This document shows, piece after piece, positions 8,761-17,742 of a DNA stretch of 64,000 bases (position 1 is the stretch's first letter; each line of letters opens with the position of its first letter). The notes beneath the pieces were generated by a model. It was not told the origin of the DNA and searched no databases. It saw nothing but the letters and a program-made list of their open reading frames with translations. A program made the position numbers and the translations under genes. Source of the stretch: Rhodocyclaceae bacterium (lineage in GTDB: Bacteria > Pseudomonadota > Gammaproteobacteria > Burkholderiales > Rhodocyclaceae). The stretch spans positions 1 through 64,000 of the forward strand of contig JALNXH010000018.1 of the NCBI GenBank assembly GCA_023230455.1, read 5' to 3'.

Positions 8761-10815
8761 ATGGCAAGGGGTATCCGTAGACTGGGGCTTGCGTTTTTTC
8801 TGCCGACGCTGAGTGCTTTTGCGGCGCCACTGGCGTCGAGCGACGAGGCCGATGGCTTCGGCGATCTGCCGGTGGTCCTGACGGCTTCACGGCTGCGGCA
8901 AGCGGTGGCTGAGGCGCCGTCGGCGGTGACGGTTATCGACCGCGAGATGATCGAAAAATCCGGTGTGCGACAGATCGCTGACCTGATGCGTTTCGTGCCG
9001 GGTGCCATCGTCGGCTACAACGATGGCAATCGGCCGGTGGTGACGCTGCGCGGAGGGATGTCGGGCGTGTATGCATCCGGCTTGCAGGTATTGATCGACG
9101 GCGTTTCCGTGTACTCCCCGCTGTGGGGAGGCATGCAGTGGGAGGAACTGCCGATCGCGGTGAGCGATATCGAGCGCATCGAGGTGATCCGCGGACCCAA
9201 TGCGGCAATCTTCGGCCCCAATTCGTTTCTCGGCGTCATCAACATCATCACCCGCGAGCCGGCGGCCGATGGCGGATTCCGCGTTGAAGCCAGAATGGGT
9301 GGAGACGGCATCGCCGACGGCGCGGGGCGCTATGCAGGCGTTGCAGGAGGGTGGCGCTATCGCGCCACGTTGGGCCAGCGGGGATCGGATGGTTTCGAGA
9401 CCCGGCCAGATACGCAACGTTACCTATTCGGTAATGCACGCGCGGAGTATCGCATCGATCACACCGATGCCCTACAGTTGACCGCCCGCTGGGCGAATAA
9501 CCGAAAAGATCTCGGCGACTATGCGGAGACCGGAGTTTCCAATCAGTACCCGCATACGGCTTTTGGCCACAGCGCCGATTTCCAGGTGCGATGGACCCGG
9601 GCGCAATCGGCGGACGATGAGGTGTGGGTGCAGTATTACCATCAGCAAAGTGCCACACAGGATCGGGTGACGATCGATGCCCGGCTACAGATCGATCGTG
9701 TTTTGAATGGCATCAGTCCGGTGCTTTTCCCGACGGGATCGGCTTTCATCCTGTTCCCCTCGGCACTCCCCTATACCGTCGATCTTGATTATGCCGTGGT
9801 GCGCGATGGCATCGAATTGCAGCAGACGCGACGCTGGGGGGCATCACTGCGTTCTGTCTGGGGGCTGGAAACCCGCAGGGATGCCGTGGACTCAACCCGC
9901 CTATTCGGCACTCGGGATGAGCGAACGGCCTTTTTGACACGCGGCTTTTCCAACGTCGAATGGAAGTGGTCGGATCGATGGACGCTTCACGGTGCGGCGA
10001 TGATCGAGCGCAACACCAATGCCAAAGCCGCCTGGTCACCCAAAGTGGCGTTGACCTACGAGCCTTTCATCGGCCATGTGTTCCGAGTGGGCAGCAGTCG
10101 TGCCCAGCGAACGCCGACCTTGTTCGAAAAGTATGTGAACTACTACTTCGACACTCCAAGCTATGTTTCCCCGGTGAACCCGCTGGTCGCCATTCCGCCG
10201 GCTCGCCTGCAAATTCAAATGAGCCGGGGTGGCCCCAATAGCGAATCGATCCTTTCCCACGAAATCGGCTACGCCTTTAGTTTGCCGAATAGTCGGCTGA
10301 GCGGAGATATGCGCTGGTTTTCCGATCGACTGGGGGGGCTTGTCGGACAGATCAACAACGGCGGGGTGACCTTCATCAACATGGACGATGTCTATGTGAG
10401 AGGAGGGGACTTGACTCTCAACTGGCTGCCTCGGGCCGGCACCCGTCTGCGCATGGCTTTTTCAAAAACGAAAATATATGCGAACGATCAGGGCGGAACC
10501 TACTCAATTAGCGCTCCAGATAACACGGTGTCGCTGTTCTTGGGGCAGTCACTGGCTTACGGACTCGAATTTTCAGCCAACTATCAGCGTGTCGGTGCCA
10601 TGTTCTGGACGGATGCAGGATCGCCCAAACGGCCCATCGCGCCGATCGAACACCTCAATCTACGCTTGGCCAAGGCGTACCACTTCGGTGCCAATCGAGC
10701 CGAGGCGGCTTTGGTGGTACAGGAAGCGCTGGGGAACCACCATGCGTACTACCTGTCCACTCCGAAAACGATCGCCAGTCGCCTTGCGTCGGTGCAACTT
10801 TCGCTCGACTTCTAG
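8761..10815 (+). CDS. TonB-dependent outer membrane receptor
   Basis: The 684-residue product is a TonB-dependent receptor for energy-driven uptake across the outer membrane; the ligand is unknown. It has a signal peptide, then a plug domain (about 40-165) with SAVTVIDREMIEKSGVRQIADLMRFVPG, VLIDGVSVYSP and IERIEVIRGPNAAIFGPNSFLGVINI. A 22-strand barrel follows and ends in SLDF. I use ATG 8761, because a strong AGGGAGGA lies seven bases before it and the upstream in-frame TTG codons overlap that site's spacer. The gene lies 19 bases behind the methyltransferase and is followed by a periplasmic binding protein. Confidence 0.92.
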   Translation: MARGIRRLGLAFFLPTLSAFAAPLASSDEADGFGDLPVVLTASRLRQAVAEAPSAVTVIDREMIEKSGVRQIADLMRFVPGAIVGYNDGNRPVVTLRGGMSGVYASGLQVLIDGVSVYSPLWGGMQWEELPIAVSDIERIEVIRGPNAAIFGPNSFLGVINIITREPAADGGFRVEARMGGDGIADGAGRYAGVAGGWRYRATLGQRGSDGFETRPDTQRYLFGNARAEYRIDHTDALQLTARWANNRKDLGDYAETGVSNQYPHTAFGHSADFQVRWTRAQSADDEVWVQYYHQQSATQDRVTIDARLQIDRVLNGISPVLFPTGSAFILFPSALPYTVDLDYAVVRDGIELQQTRRWGASLRSVWGLETRRDAVDSTRLFGTRDERTAFLTRGFSNVEWKWSDRWTLHGAAMIERNTNAKAAWSPKVALTYEPFIGHVFRVGSSRAQRTPTLFEKYVNYYFDTPSYVSPVNPLVAIPPARLQIQMSRGGPNSESILSHEIGYAFSLPNSRLSGDMRWFSDRLGGLVGQINNGGVTFINMDDVYVRGGDLTLNWLPRAGTRLRMAFSKTKIYANDQGGTYSISAPDNTVSLFLGQSLAYGLEFSANYQRVGAMFWTDAGSPKRPIAPIEHLNLRLAKAYHFGANRAEAALVVQEALGNHHAYYLSTPKTIASRLASVQLSLDF

Positions 10816-10838
10816 AAGGTAGATGTCATTGTGCTACG

Positions 10839-10856
10839 ATAAGCAGATATGCTTAT
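10839..10856. repeat. AT-rich perfect inverted repeat after the TonB receptor
   Basis: ATAAGCA and TGCTTAT are perfect 7-base arms around a GATA loop, 24 bases after the receptor stop and about 117 bases before the likely start of the binding-protein gene. It could be an operator or a weak stem; no T-run follows, so it is not a good terminator. Confidence 0.4.
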
Positions 10857-10972
10857 GAATTAGATTGCCTGTCGGAAACGGGGCGCTATCGACATGGTGT
10901 GCTAATCGGTCGCACCGGACCCGGCCACAGGCATTCGGCCAATATGGCCACACCGGGTGTAGATGGCTCAAA

Positions 10973-11890
10973 GTGCGCGGACTGTTCCTAAAATTGCGGT
11001 TCTTCTGCTGGCTGTTGTTGGCGGTTGCCGGCTGTCGGGTCAGTGTCGCACTGGGGGCCGAGCCGATTACGGTACGGCTGCTGGTCTCCGAAGGTAACGT
11101 GTTTGCCGCCCGCACCGCGACTCAACTGGAGACATTGCTGCATAACAACGACATCGATGTCGTTGCCGAACCTGCCACCGGCAGCCAGAAAAGCCGTCGT
11201 CTCGTAGTCGCCATCGGGGCAGGCGCTTGGCGCAAGGCGGTAGACACGCTGGGGCCGGATGTCGCGCTGTTGGGGGTGATGGTGCCGCAGCAAACCCTTG
11301 AACAAAGCGTCGGTCGACGCGCGCGGCTGGCAGGTGTCATCCTCGCCGAGCCGCCGCCGTCCAGGCTGCTCAATCTGATCCAGCTGGCTTTGCCTTATCG
11401 GCGTCAGGTCGGGCTGATTGCCGGCCCTCAACTGACCTCCCAACTTGGGCGTATCGAAGGGGCGGCGGCGGAACGCGGCTTGCATCTGGGGATCGAAAAG
11501 GTAACCCAGGAAGCCGAAGTCGGGCCGGCGGTGGAGCGCCTCGTACAAGCCGGCACCGCGCTGCTCGCCTTGCCGGACGGGACCGTTCATACCGCGAATA
11601 CGGTACAGCCATTGTTGTTGATCAGTTATCGCAATGGCGTACCGGTCGTTGCTTACTCAGAAGCCTATCTGCGCGCCGGCGCGGCGCTGGCGACGTATTC
11701 GACCCCGGAGCAGTTAGCCCGGCAGTCGGCTGAGATGGTCATCGCGTATCGTGAGGGAAAGGGGGCGCTCCCGATCCAGAGTCCGCGCTACTTCAGCGTT
11801 GGCGTAAATCAAGCGGTGGTCCGTTCGCTGGACCTGAGCCTGCCGTCGCCCGAGGATATCGGTAACCGTCTGCGCCAGATGAAGGAATAG
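10973..11890 (+). CDS. ABC-type substrate-binding protein, probable lipoprotein
   Basis: The product resembles the ABC substrate-binding family of PF04392 type: two Rossmann-like lobes, seen as GVMVPQQTLEQSV..., VGLIAGPQLTSQLGRIEGAA and PVVAYSEAYLRAGAALATYSTPEQL. I propose the GTG start at 10973 (305 residues), because it puts a hydrophobic leader with a lipobox-like VAGC (cysteine 21) at the N-terminus. A longer TTG start at 10865 adds a hydrophilic leader that does not look real. No permease or ATPase gene is adjacent. Such pairs with a TonB receptor suggest ligand sensing or capture rather than a full importer, which is inference. Confidence 0.75.
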   Translation: MRGLFLKLRFFCWLLLAVAGCRVSVALGAEPITVRLLVSEGNVFAARTATQLETLLHNNDIDVVAEPATGSQKSRRLVVAIGAGAWRKAVDTLGPDVALLGVMVPQQTLEQSVGRRARLAGVILAEPPPSRLLNLIQLALPYRRQVGLIAGPQLTSQLGRIEGAAAERGLHLGIEKVTQEAEVGPAVERLVQAGTALLALPDGTVHTANTVQPLLLISYRNGVPVVAYSEAYLRAGAALATYSTPEQLARQSAEMVIAYREGKGALPIQSPRYFSVGVNQAVVRSLDLSLPSPEDIGNRLRQMKE

Positions 11891-11893
11891 TAC

Positions 11894-12718
11894 TCAATAG
11901 GTCAGTCGGTCGAGCCCCAGGGTTTGCATCAGCGTGGCGGCAATTTCCTCGATCGACTTGGTAGTGGATTCGAGCCAGCGAATGTTTTCACGGCGCATTA
12001 ATTTTTGCGCCTGGTCTACTTCCCAGCGGCAGTTATCGAGCGAAGCGTAGCGGCTGTCGGGGCGCCGCTCCTGGCGAATCTGGGTCAGCCGTTCAGGTGC
12101 GATGGTCAGCCCGAACAGTTTCTGACGATGCGGCGCGAGCGTATCCGGCAGGCGATTACGCTCGAAATCCTCGGGGATCAGCGGATAGTTGGCTGCCTTG
12201 ATGCCGAATTGCAGCGCCAGATACAGGCTGGTCGGGGTTTTCCCGCAGCGCGAGACGCCAATCAGGATGACGTCCGCCTTATCCAGGTCGTGGTCTGTAA
12301 CGCCATCGTCGTGGGCCATGGTGAAGTTTACGGCTTCGATTCGTGCGAGGTAGTCCTTGCTCGTCGCGCGCCCGTGTGAGCGGCCGATGGTGTGGGACGA
12401 CTTTTGTCCCAACTCGGCTTCCAGCGGGGCGATGAAAGCACCGAAAAAATCCAGCACTACGCCGCCCGACCGGTTGAGCACCGCCGCCACCTCGGCGCGA
12501 ACCAGCGTAGACACCACGATCGGGCGTACGCCGTCGCGGCGGGCTGTTTCCTCGATGCGCTGAACGCAATCCAGCGCTTTTTCCATCGAGTCGATAAAAG
12601 GCATGCGCACCTGATTAAAGGTGAGGTTTTCGAACTGGCTCATCAGGCTGTGGCCCAGCGTTTCGGCGGTGATGCCGGTACCGTCGGAAACGAAGAAAAC
12701 GGTGCGTCGCGTGGTCAT
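11894..12718 (-). CDS. ppsR: PEP synthase regulatory protein (bifunctional kinase/pyrophosphorylase, DUF299)
   Basis: PpsR inactivates phosphoenolpyruvate synthase by ADP-dependent phosphorylation of a threonine next to the catalytic histidine, and reactivates it by phosphorolysis. The 274-residue product starts MTTRRTVFFVSDGTGITAETLG and carries the nucleotide-binding loop GVSRCGKTPTSLYLA. It is divergent from ppsA, its target, which is the standard arrangement. I chose ATG 12718; an upstream TTG at 12742 adds eight residues but no family similarity. Length is typical. Confidence 0.94.
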   Translation of the reverse strand: MTTRRTVFFVSDGTGITAETLGHSLMSQFENLTFNQVRMPFIDSMEKALDCVQRIEETARRDGVRPIVVSTLVRAEVAAVLNRSGGVVLDFFGAFIAPLEAELGQKSSHTIGRSHGRATSKDYLARIEAVNFTMAHDDGVTDHDLDKADVILIGVSRCGKTPTSLYLALQFGIKAANYPLIPEDFERNRLPDTLAPHRQKLFGLTIAPERLTQIRQERRPDSRYASLDNCRWEVDQAQKLMRRENIRWLESTTKSIEEIAATLMQTLGLDRLTY

Positions 12719-12817
12719 GGGGCGGGGAGGGTGAATAGGCAAAGGCGGTACAATAACCGCTTCCCCTGAGTCCGATCAACAGAACAGCTCCCTCGATACC
12801 AGAAAGGTCGCATCGCC

Positions 12818-15193
12818 ATGACCCGCCATGTCATTCCCTTCGAACACCTGCGCATGACCGATGTAGGCGAGGTCGGCGGCAAGAATGCCTCACTGGGGGA
12901 AATGATCAGCCAGCTCGCGGCTTCCGGCGTGAGGGTGCCGGGCGGTTTCGCCACCACGGCCGATGCCTATCGCGAATTCCTTTCGCATCAAGGGCTGTCC
13001 GGTCGAATCAACGCTGCGCTCGCTGCGCTCGACGTCGACGATGTTGATGCGTTGGTGAAGACCGGTGCGCAAATCCGCCAGTGGTTGATCGATACGCCGT
13101 TTCCGCCCGCCTTCGAGGCCGCCATAAAAGCCGAGTACGCAGCGCTGACCGCCAGCAGCGGTGCCGACGTCTCGTTCGCGGTGCGATCCTCGGCAACCGC
13201 GGAGGATCTGCCCGATGCGTCCTTTGCCGGCCAGCAGGAAACCTTCCTCAATATCCACGGCTACGAGAATATTCTCCACGCCATCAAGGAAGTGTTCGCC
13301 TCGCTGTACAACGACCGCGCCATCGCTTACCGCGTGCACAAAGGCTTTGCCCATGCCGAGGTGGCGTTGTCCGCCGGTGTGCAGCGCATGGTGCGCTCCG
13401 ATACCGGTGCGGCCGGCGTGATCTTCACCATCGATACAGAATCCGGCTTCAAGGACGTGGTCTTCGTCACCGCCAGCTACGGCCTCGGGGAAACAGTGGT
13501 GCAGGGCGCCGTGAATCCCGACGAGTTTTACGTACATAAGCCCACGCTGGCGCTGGGCAAACCCTCGGTGATCCGTCGCAATCTCGGCTCAAAACTGATC
13601 AAGATGGTGTTTTCCGAGACCAAGCAGGCCGGCAAGTCCACCCTCACCCTGGACGTACCCGAAGCCGACCGTAATCGCTATGCGCTGACCGACGTCGACG
13701 TGCTCGAACTTGCCCGCTACGCGGTCATCATCGAAAAGCACTATGGTCGGCCGATGGACATCGAGTGGGGTAAGGACGGTCGCGACGGCAAGCTCTACAT
13801 CCTTCAGGCGCGACCCGAAACTGTTCAGTCGCAGGTTGGCGGAGTGGTGGAGAAGTTCAAGATCAAGCAGCATGGCAAGGTGCTGGCGACGGGGCGGGCC
13901 ATCGGCCAGAAGATCGGCGTCGGCCCGGTGCGTGTGGTGCTTGATCCGGCGCAGATGAATCAGGTTCAGCCCGGCGACGTGCTGGTCGCCGACATGACCG
14001 ATCCCAACTGGGAGCCTGTGATGAAGCGGGCTTCGGCCATCGTCACCAATCGCGGCGGGCGTACCTGTCATGCGGCGATCATCGCGCGCGAACTGGGGAT
14101 TCCGGCCATCGTCGGTTGCGGAAATGCCACCGTCACGTTGAGCGAGGGCGAGACGGTCACCGTCAGTTGCGCCGAGGGCGATACCGGCTACGTCTATCGC
14201 GGCAGGCTCGATTTCGAGGTGACCCACCAGGACGTCGGCAATCTGCCGCCGCTCGACGTCAAGGTCATGATGAATGTGGGTAACCCCGAACTGGCTTTCG
14301 ATTTTGCTCAGACGCCGAACGACGGTGTGGGTCTGGCTCGGGTCGAATTCGTCATCAACAACATGATCGGCATCCACCCCAAGGCGATTCTCGACATCAA
14401 TCACGTGCCGCCCTCGCTGCGCGATGAAATTATCCGTCGCTCACGCGGCTATTCCAGCCCGCGCGATTTCTATGTCGAGAAACTGGTGGAAGGCGTTGCT
14501 ACCATTGCCGCGGCGTTCTATCCGAATCCGGTGATCGTGCGCCTGTCCGACTTCAAGTCGAACGAGTACCGCAAGCTGCTTGGCGGAGAAATCTACGAGC
14601 CAGAGGAAGAAAATCCGATGCTCGGCTTCCGCGGCGCGTCGCGCTATGTTGCCCACAGTTTCCGCGACTGCTTCGAGATGGAAACCGAGGCGATGAAGAA
14701 GGTGCGCAACGTACTCGGCCTGACCAACGTCGAGCTGATGGTGCCCTTCGTGCGCAATCTCGACGAAGCCGCCGGCGTCGAGGCGCTGCTCGCATCGCAA
14801 GGCCTGAAGCGCGGCGACAACGGCCTGCGCCTCATCATGATGTGCGAGATACCCTCCAACGCGTTGCTGGCGGAGGAGTTCCTACAGTATTTCGATGGCT
14901 TCTCGATCGGCTCGAACGACCTGACCCAGCTTACCCTCGGCCTCGATCGTGACTCCGGGCTGGTCGCGCATGCCTTCGACGAACGCGATCCGGCGGTGAA
15001 GAAGTTGCTGGCGATGGCAATCGAAACCTGCAACCGCCTCGGCAAGTACGTCGGTATCTGTGGCCAGGGCCCCTCCGACCACCCCGATCTGGCCGAGTGG
15101 TTGATGGATCAGGGTATCCAGAGTATTTCGCTGAATCCCGACACGGTGATCGATACTTGGCTCAAGTTGGCGCAGCACAAGCGCAAGGGATGA
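12818..15193 (+). CDS. ppsA: Phosphoenolpyruvate synthase
   Basis: PpsA converts pyruvate and ATP to phosphoenolpyruvate, AMP and phosphate, opening gluconeogenesis. The 791-residue protein has the N-terminal ATP-grasp domain (about 1-350, with VGGKNASLGEM and SFAVRSSATAEDLPDASFAG). The swivelling phosphohistidine domain carries GGRTCHAAIIARELGIPAIVG (the His is the phospho-carrier, the Thr two residues before it the PpsR target). The C-terminal PEP/pyruvate barrel has GSNDLTQLTLGLDRDSG and GICGQGPSDHP. It lies 99 bases from the divergent ppsR and four bases before the nfeD-like gene. Confidence 0.97.
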   Translation: MTRHVIPFEHLRMTDVGEVGGKNASLGEMISQLAASGVRVPGGFATTADAYREFLSHQGLSGRINAALAALDVDDVDALVKTGAQIRQWLIDTPFPPAFEAAIKAEYAALTASSGADVSFAVRSSATAEDLPDASFAGQQETFLNIHGYENILHAIKEVFASLYNDRAIAYRVHKGFAHAEVALSAGVQRMVRSDTGAAGVIFTIDTESGFKDVVFVTASYGLGETVVQGAVNPDEFYVHKPTLALGKPSVIRRNLGSKLIKMVFSETKQAGKSTLTLDVPEADRNRYALTDVDVLELARYAVIIEKHYGRPMDIEWGKDGRDGKLYILQARPETVQSQVGGVVEKFKIKQHGKVLATGRAIGQKIGVGPVRVVLDPAQMNQVQPGDVLVADMTDPNWEPVMKRASAIVTNRGGRTCHAAIIARELGIPAIVGCGNATVTLSEGETVTVSCAEGDTGYVYRGRLDFEVTHQDVGNLPPLDVKVMMNVGNPELAFDFAQTPNDGVGLARVEFVINNMIGIHPKAILDINHVPPSLRDEIIRRSRGYSSPRDFYVEKLVEGVATIAAAFYPNPVIVRLSDFKSNEYRKLLGGEIYEPEEENPMLGFRGASRYVAHSFRDCFEMETEAMKKVRNVLGLTNVELMVPFVRNLDEAAGVEALLASQGLKRGDNGLRLIMMCEIPSNALLAEEFLQYFDGFSIGSNDLTQLTLGLDRDSGLVAHAFDERDPAVKKLLAMAIETCNRLGKYVGICGQGPSDHPDLAEWLMDQGIQSISLNPDTVIDTWLKLAQHKRKG

Positions 15194-15197
15194 GTCG

Positions 15198-15644
15198 ATG
15201 ATGAATCCCGAGTGGTGGCATTGGGCGGTCGCTGGCATCGGCCTGATTTTGGCGGAGTTGGCGGTGCCGGCCTTCGTCCTGATCTGGTTCGGCCTCGGTG
15301 CGCTGCTGGTGGCATTGGCGCTCGGGGTCGTGCCCGGTCTTGGCTTCACCGTGCAACTGGCGCTCTGGCTGGCGGCTTCGCTGCTGCTGACGTTGCTCTG
15401 GTTCAAGCTTTTTCGACCCGACCAGATGAAAACGCGGATCGGCCGATCGGATGCCAATATGGTCGGCGAAGTCGGGCTGTTGTCGCTGGAGGTTGCGCCC
15501 TTTGCGCGCGGCGAGGTGCGTTTCCAGAAACCCATCCTCGGCAGCGATGTCTGGCCTTGCATTGCCGACGAAGCCATTGCTGCCGGCAGCCGGGTCAAGG
15601 TCACTGCGGTCGAAGGCAGTCTGCTGAAAGTCGGCAAAGTTTAA
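15198..15644 (+). CDS. NfeD-like membrane protein
   Basis: The 148-residue product is a short NfeD-family protein. It has two or three N-terminal membrane segments (about 8-75: WWHWAVAGIGLILAELAVPA and the GLGALLVALALGV region) and a C-terminal OB-fold-like beta domain (about 90-148, with GEVRFQKPILGSDVWPC and GSRVKVTAVEG). NfeD proteins work with the adjacent SPFH protein, which follows 13 bases later, in membrane microdomain or quality-control functions. The start may be ATG 15198 or the next ATG at 15201. The long form with a ClpP-like protease domain is not present here. Confidence 0.88.
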   Translation: MMNPEWWHWAVAGIGLILAELAVPAFVLIWFGLGALLVALALGVVPGLGFTVQLALWLAASLLLTLLWFKLFRPDQMKTRIGRSDANMVGEVGLLSLEVAPFARGEVRFQKPILGSDVWPCIADEAIAAGSRVKVTAVEGSLLKVGKV

Positions 15645-15657
15645 CAAGGAGCATTCC

Positions 15658-16506
15658 ATGGAAATATTCGTCATTGCCCTGCTGGTCTTTGCCGTAATCA
15701 CTCTACTCAAGGGCGTGCGCATCGTGCCGCAGGGCGAAGAGTGGATCGTCGAGCGTTTGGGCAAGTACAACAGCACGCTGTTGCCGGGTCTCTCGGTGAT
15801 CATTCCCTACCTCGACCGCATTGGCTACAAGCTGGTGACCAAGGACATCATCCTCGATGTGCAGGAGCAGGAAGTCATCACCAAGGACAACGCGGTGATC
15901 CTCACCAACGCCATCGCTTTCATAAAAGTTACCGACCCGATCAAGGCGGTCTATGGGGTGACCGATTTCGCCGAAGCCATTCGCAACATGATCATGACCA
16001 CCCTGCGCTCGATCATCGGCGAGATGAATCTCGACGAAGCGCTGACCAACCGCGACAAAATCAAGGCCCGCCTGCGCGAGAGCATTGCCGACGAGGCCAT
16101 CGATTGGGGCCTCACCGTCAAGTCGGTGGAGATCCAGGACATCAAACCTTCGGAGTCGATGCAGAAAGCGATGGAAGCTCAGGCTTCGGCCGAGCGTGAA
16201 CGCAAGGCGATGGTTACCAAGGCCGAAGGTACCAAGCAGGCCACCATTCTCAACGCCGAAGCCCAGCTCGAAGCCGCGCGGTTGCAGGCCGAAGCGCAGG
16301 TCACCTTGGCCGAAGCCAGTGCCGAGGCGATCAAGCGGGTGACCGCCGCCATCGGTCAGGAAGATGCGCCGATGCGCTATATGCTGGGCGAAAAATATAT
16401 CGCGGCGATAGGAAATCTTGCCAAGTCGGAGAACGCCAAAACCGTCCTGATCCCCGCCGATCTACAGGAATCGTTGCGCGGACTGCTGGGGCGCAAGCCG
16501 GTCTGA
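15658..16506 (+). CDS. SPFH/stomatin-like protein (QmcA type)
   Basis: The 282-residue protein belongs to the SPFH/band-7 family. A single N-terminal membrane anchor (IFVIALLVFAVITLLKGV) precedes the band-7 domain (about 25-185, with GLSVIIPYLDRIGYKLVTKD and VKSVEIQDIKPSESMQKAM). A long alanine- and glutamate-rich coiled coil follows (about 180-240). It probably oligomerises at the inner membrane with the NfeD-like partner upstream and influences FtsH-type proteolysis, as known for QmcA. An AGGAG site precedes the ATG. Confidence 0.92.
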   Translation: MEIFVIALLVFAVITLLKGVRIVPQGEEWIVERLGKYNSTLLPGLSVIIPYLDRIGYKLVTKDIILDVQEQEVITKDNAVILTNAIAFIKVTDPIKAVYGVTDFAEAIRNMIMTTLRSIIGEMNLDEALTNRDKIKARLRESIADEAIDWGLTVKSVEIQDIKPSESMQKAMEAQASAERERKAMVTKAEGTKQATILNAEAQLEAARLQAEAQVTLAEASAEAIKRVTAAIGQEDAPMRYMLGEKYIAAIGNLAKSENAKTVLIPADLQESLRGLLGRKPV

Positions 16507-16512
16507 AATACC

Positions 16513-16597
16513 GCCCGGGTGGTGAAATTGGTAACCACAGCGGACTTAAAATCCGCCGCCGCAAGGCTTGCCGGTTCGAGTCCGGTCCCGGGCACCA
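16513..16597 (+). tRNA. tRNA-Leu (anticodon TAA)
   Basis: The 85 bases fold as a class II leucine tRNA. The acceptor stem GCCCGGG (16513-16519) pairs with CCCGGGC (16587-16593), followed by A and an encoded CCA. The anticodon stem GCGGA/TCCGC closes loop CTTAAAA with TAA at 16547-16549. A variable arm precedes the T-arm GGTTCGAGTCC. It reads UUA, and UUG by wobble. The 3' half lies next to an integrase stub, so it has probably served as an attachment site. Confidence 0.95.
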
Positions 16598-16665
16598 AGT
16601 ATTCATGAATGTTTCACGGATTTTGTGAGATTTGTTCCACACTCACAATGCTCACTATCCGCTCA

Positions 16666-16803
16666 CTATTCTGCCGGATCGACCAGTTTTCCAACCCTCA
16701 AATAATGCCGCTCGGTTGTGCTCAGGTGCTTGTGCCCGAGTAGGGCCTGGGCCTTCTGGACGTCGTCCTGATCGGTGGCGACCTTGGGGCGGATGTCCCT
16801 AAG
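16666..16803 (-). pseudogene. Tyrosine recombinase (integrase) C-terminal remnant
   Basis: About 45 residues match the end of phage/ICE tyrosine integrases: LRDIRPKVATD (the HxxR box with the His replaced by Arg), then KAQALLGHKHLSTTERHY with the conserved histidine and the catalytic tyrosine. The catalytic core and DNA-binding parts upstream are missing; the frame opens into unrelated sequence above 16803. The position, 70 bases from the tRNA-Leu 3' end and pointing to it, is typical for an element integrated at a tRNA. This is probably the scar of a lost prophage or island. Confidence 0.7.
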
Positions 16804-17264
16804 CGACCGGCCGACAAGTGCACAAGCAAAGCATGCTGACCCGTCCGGCCGGTTTTTTTTGGTCAACCGCGTTCACCTTGTTCTCCCTTTCCGGCCCATT
16901 GCGTTGTCGGGCGTCGGCCGTACCTCTCCCGCTGCCCTCTGGGGCTGACCGACTTTCCAAACGATCTACGGGTATGGCATCGAGGGAATTGGCCGCCTGC
17001 GCTCGGTAGTCGGACATGCTGAGTTGCTGTGTGTGCCAACAGACAGATGGCGACCGACATGTTTCATAGCATCGGTTCCGCAAAGTCAATTGAGCATTCG
17101 TGAACCGTAAGGCTGGCTTGTTTTCTATGCTCAACGGAACCCTGCAACGGGCTTTCCGTCGGGCGCGGAGAAAGCAGCCGCGGTTCATGTGGCAATCGGA
17201 CGGGAATTCGATACTCAATACGATGCCCCCGATTATCTGCAACAGTCAATATTAGGAGAGCACC
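16804..17264. other. Region without recognisable gene
   Basis: Between the integrase stub and csbD I see no convincing gene. A CCGGCCGG followed by eight T residues (about 16843-16859) may be the remains of a terminator. Other open frames here lack ribosome sites and family similarity. It is probably decayed mobile-element sequence. Confidence 0.5.
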
Positions 17265-17441
17265 ATGAACAAGGATCAAGCTAAAGGCCGCGTCAAGGAA
17301 GTAAAAGGCAAAGTCAAGGAAGTCGCAGGCAAGATTACTGGCAACAAGCGCCTGGAGCGAGAAGGGAAGATTCAAAATTCCGTCGGCAAAGTACAAGCCG
17401 GGTATGGCGATCTGAAGGAAGATATCAAGAAGGCGAGTTAA
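17265..17441 (+). CDS. CsbD-family stress protein
   Basis: A 58-residue, highly charged protein beginning MNKDQAKGRVKEVKGKVKEV belongs to the CsbD family of small stress-response proteins, whose molecular role is not known. The repeats K-G-K-V-K-E-V and VGKVQAGYGDLKEDIKKA are typical. An AGGAG lies seven bases before the ATG. It stands alone between the integrase scar and a dispersed repeat. CsbD genes in related bacteria are usually induced by general stress. Confidence 0.88.
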   Translation: MNKDQAKGRVKEVKGKVKEVAGKITGNKRLEREGKIQNSVGKVQAGYGDLKEDIKKAS

Positions 17442-17460
17442 GGAAACGCAATTAAGCACC

Positions 17461-17554
17461 CCGTCGTTCGGGCAAGCTTGTCGAAGCCCAGTGCTGGAGC
17501 GGCTTGCGCTTCGACAAGCTCTCAGCCGAACGGCCTTGTTCAGTGGTTCCTTAA
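17461..17554. repeat. Dispersed imperfect palindromic repeat, copy 1
   Basis: The arms GTTCGGGCAAGCTTGTCGAAG and GCTTCGACAAGCTCTCAGCC (end GAACGG) are imperfect inverted copies. The unit ends in TTCAGTGGTTCCTTAA. The same architecture and the same terminal motif recur at 38671 and 62381. It lies just after csbD and may also act as a stem at the mRNA end. Confidence 0.75.
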
Positions 17555-17742
17555 GGCGCGCTATTACACCCTACAGGGCGCGCACCCGGGGCGCTACCGG
17601 GGTACTTACAGAATATGCCGCTGATCGATAGTCTGGAGTGGAACGCCATCAGGCGCAGTTTGGGCAAGATACGATGCTCATTTCCTCCGTCAAACAGCGT
17701 GAAACGTCGGGTGCGTCGTCCGACTAACGACTTCATGTTCCC

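Noticed and set aside
12719..12817. Operator-like site between ppsR and ppsA
   Set aside because: I found no palindrome of the recurrent type in this short divergent region.
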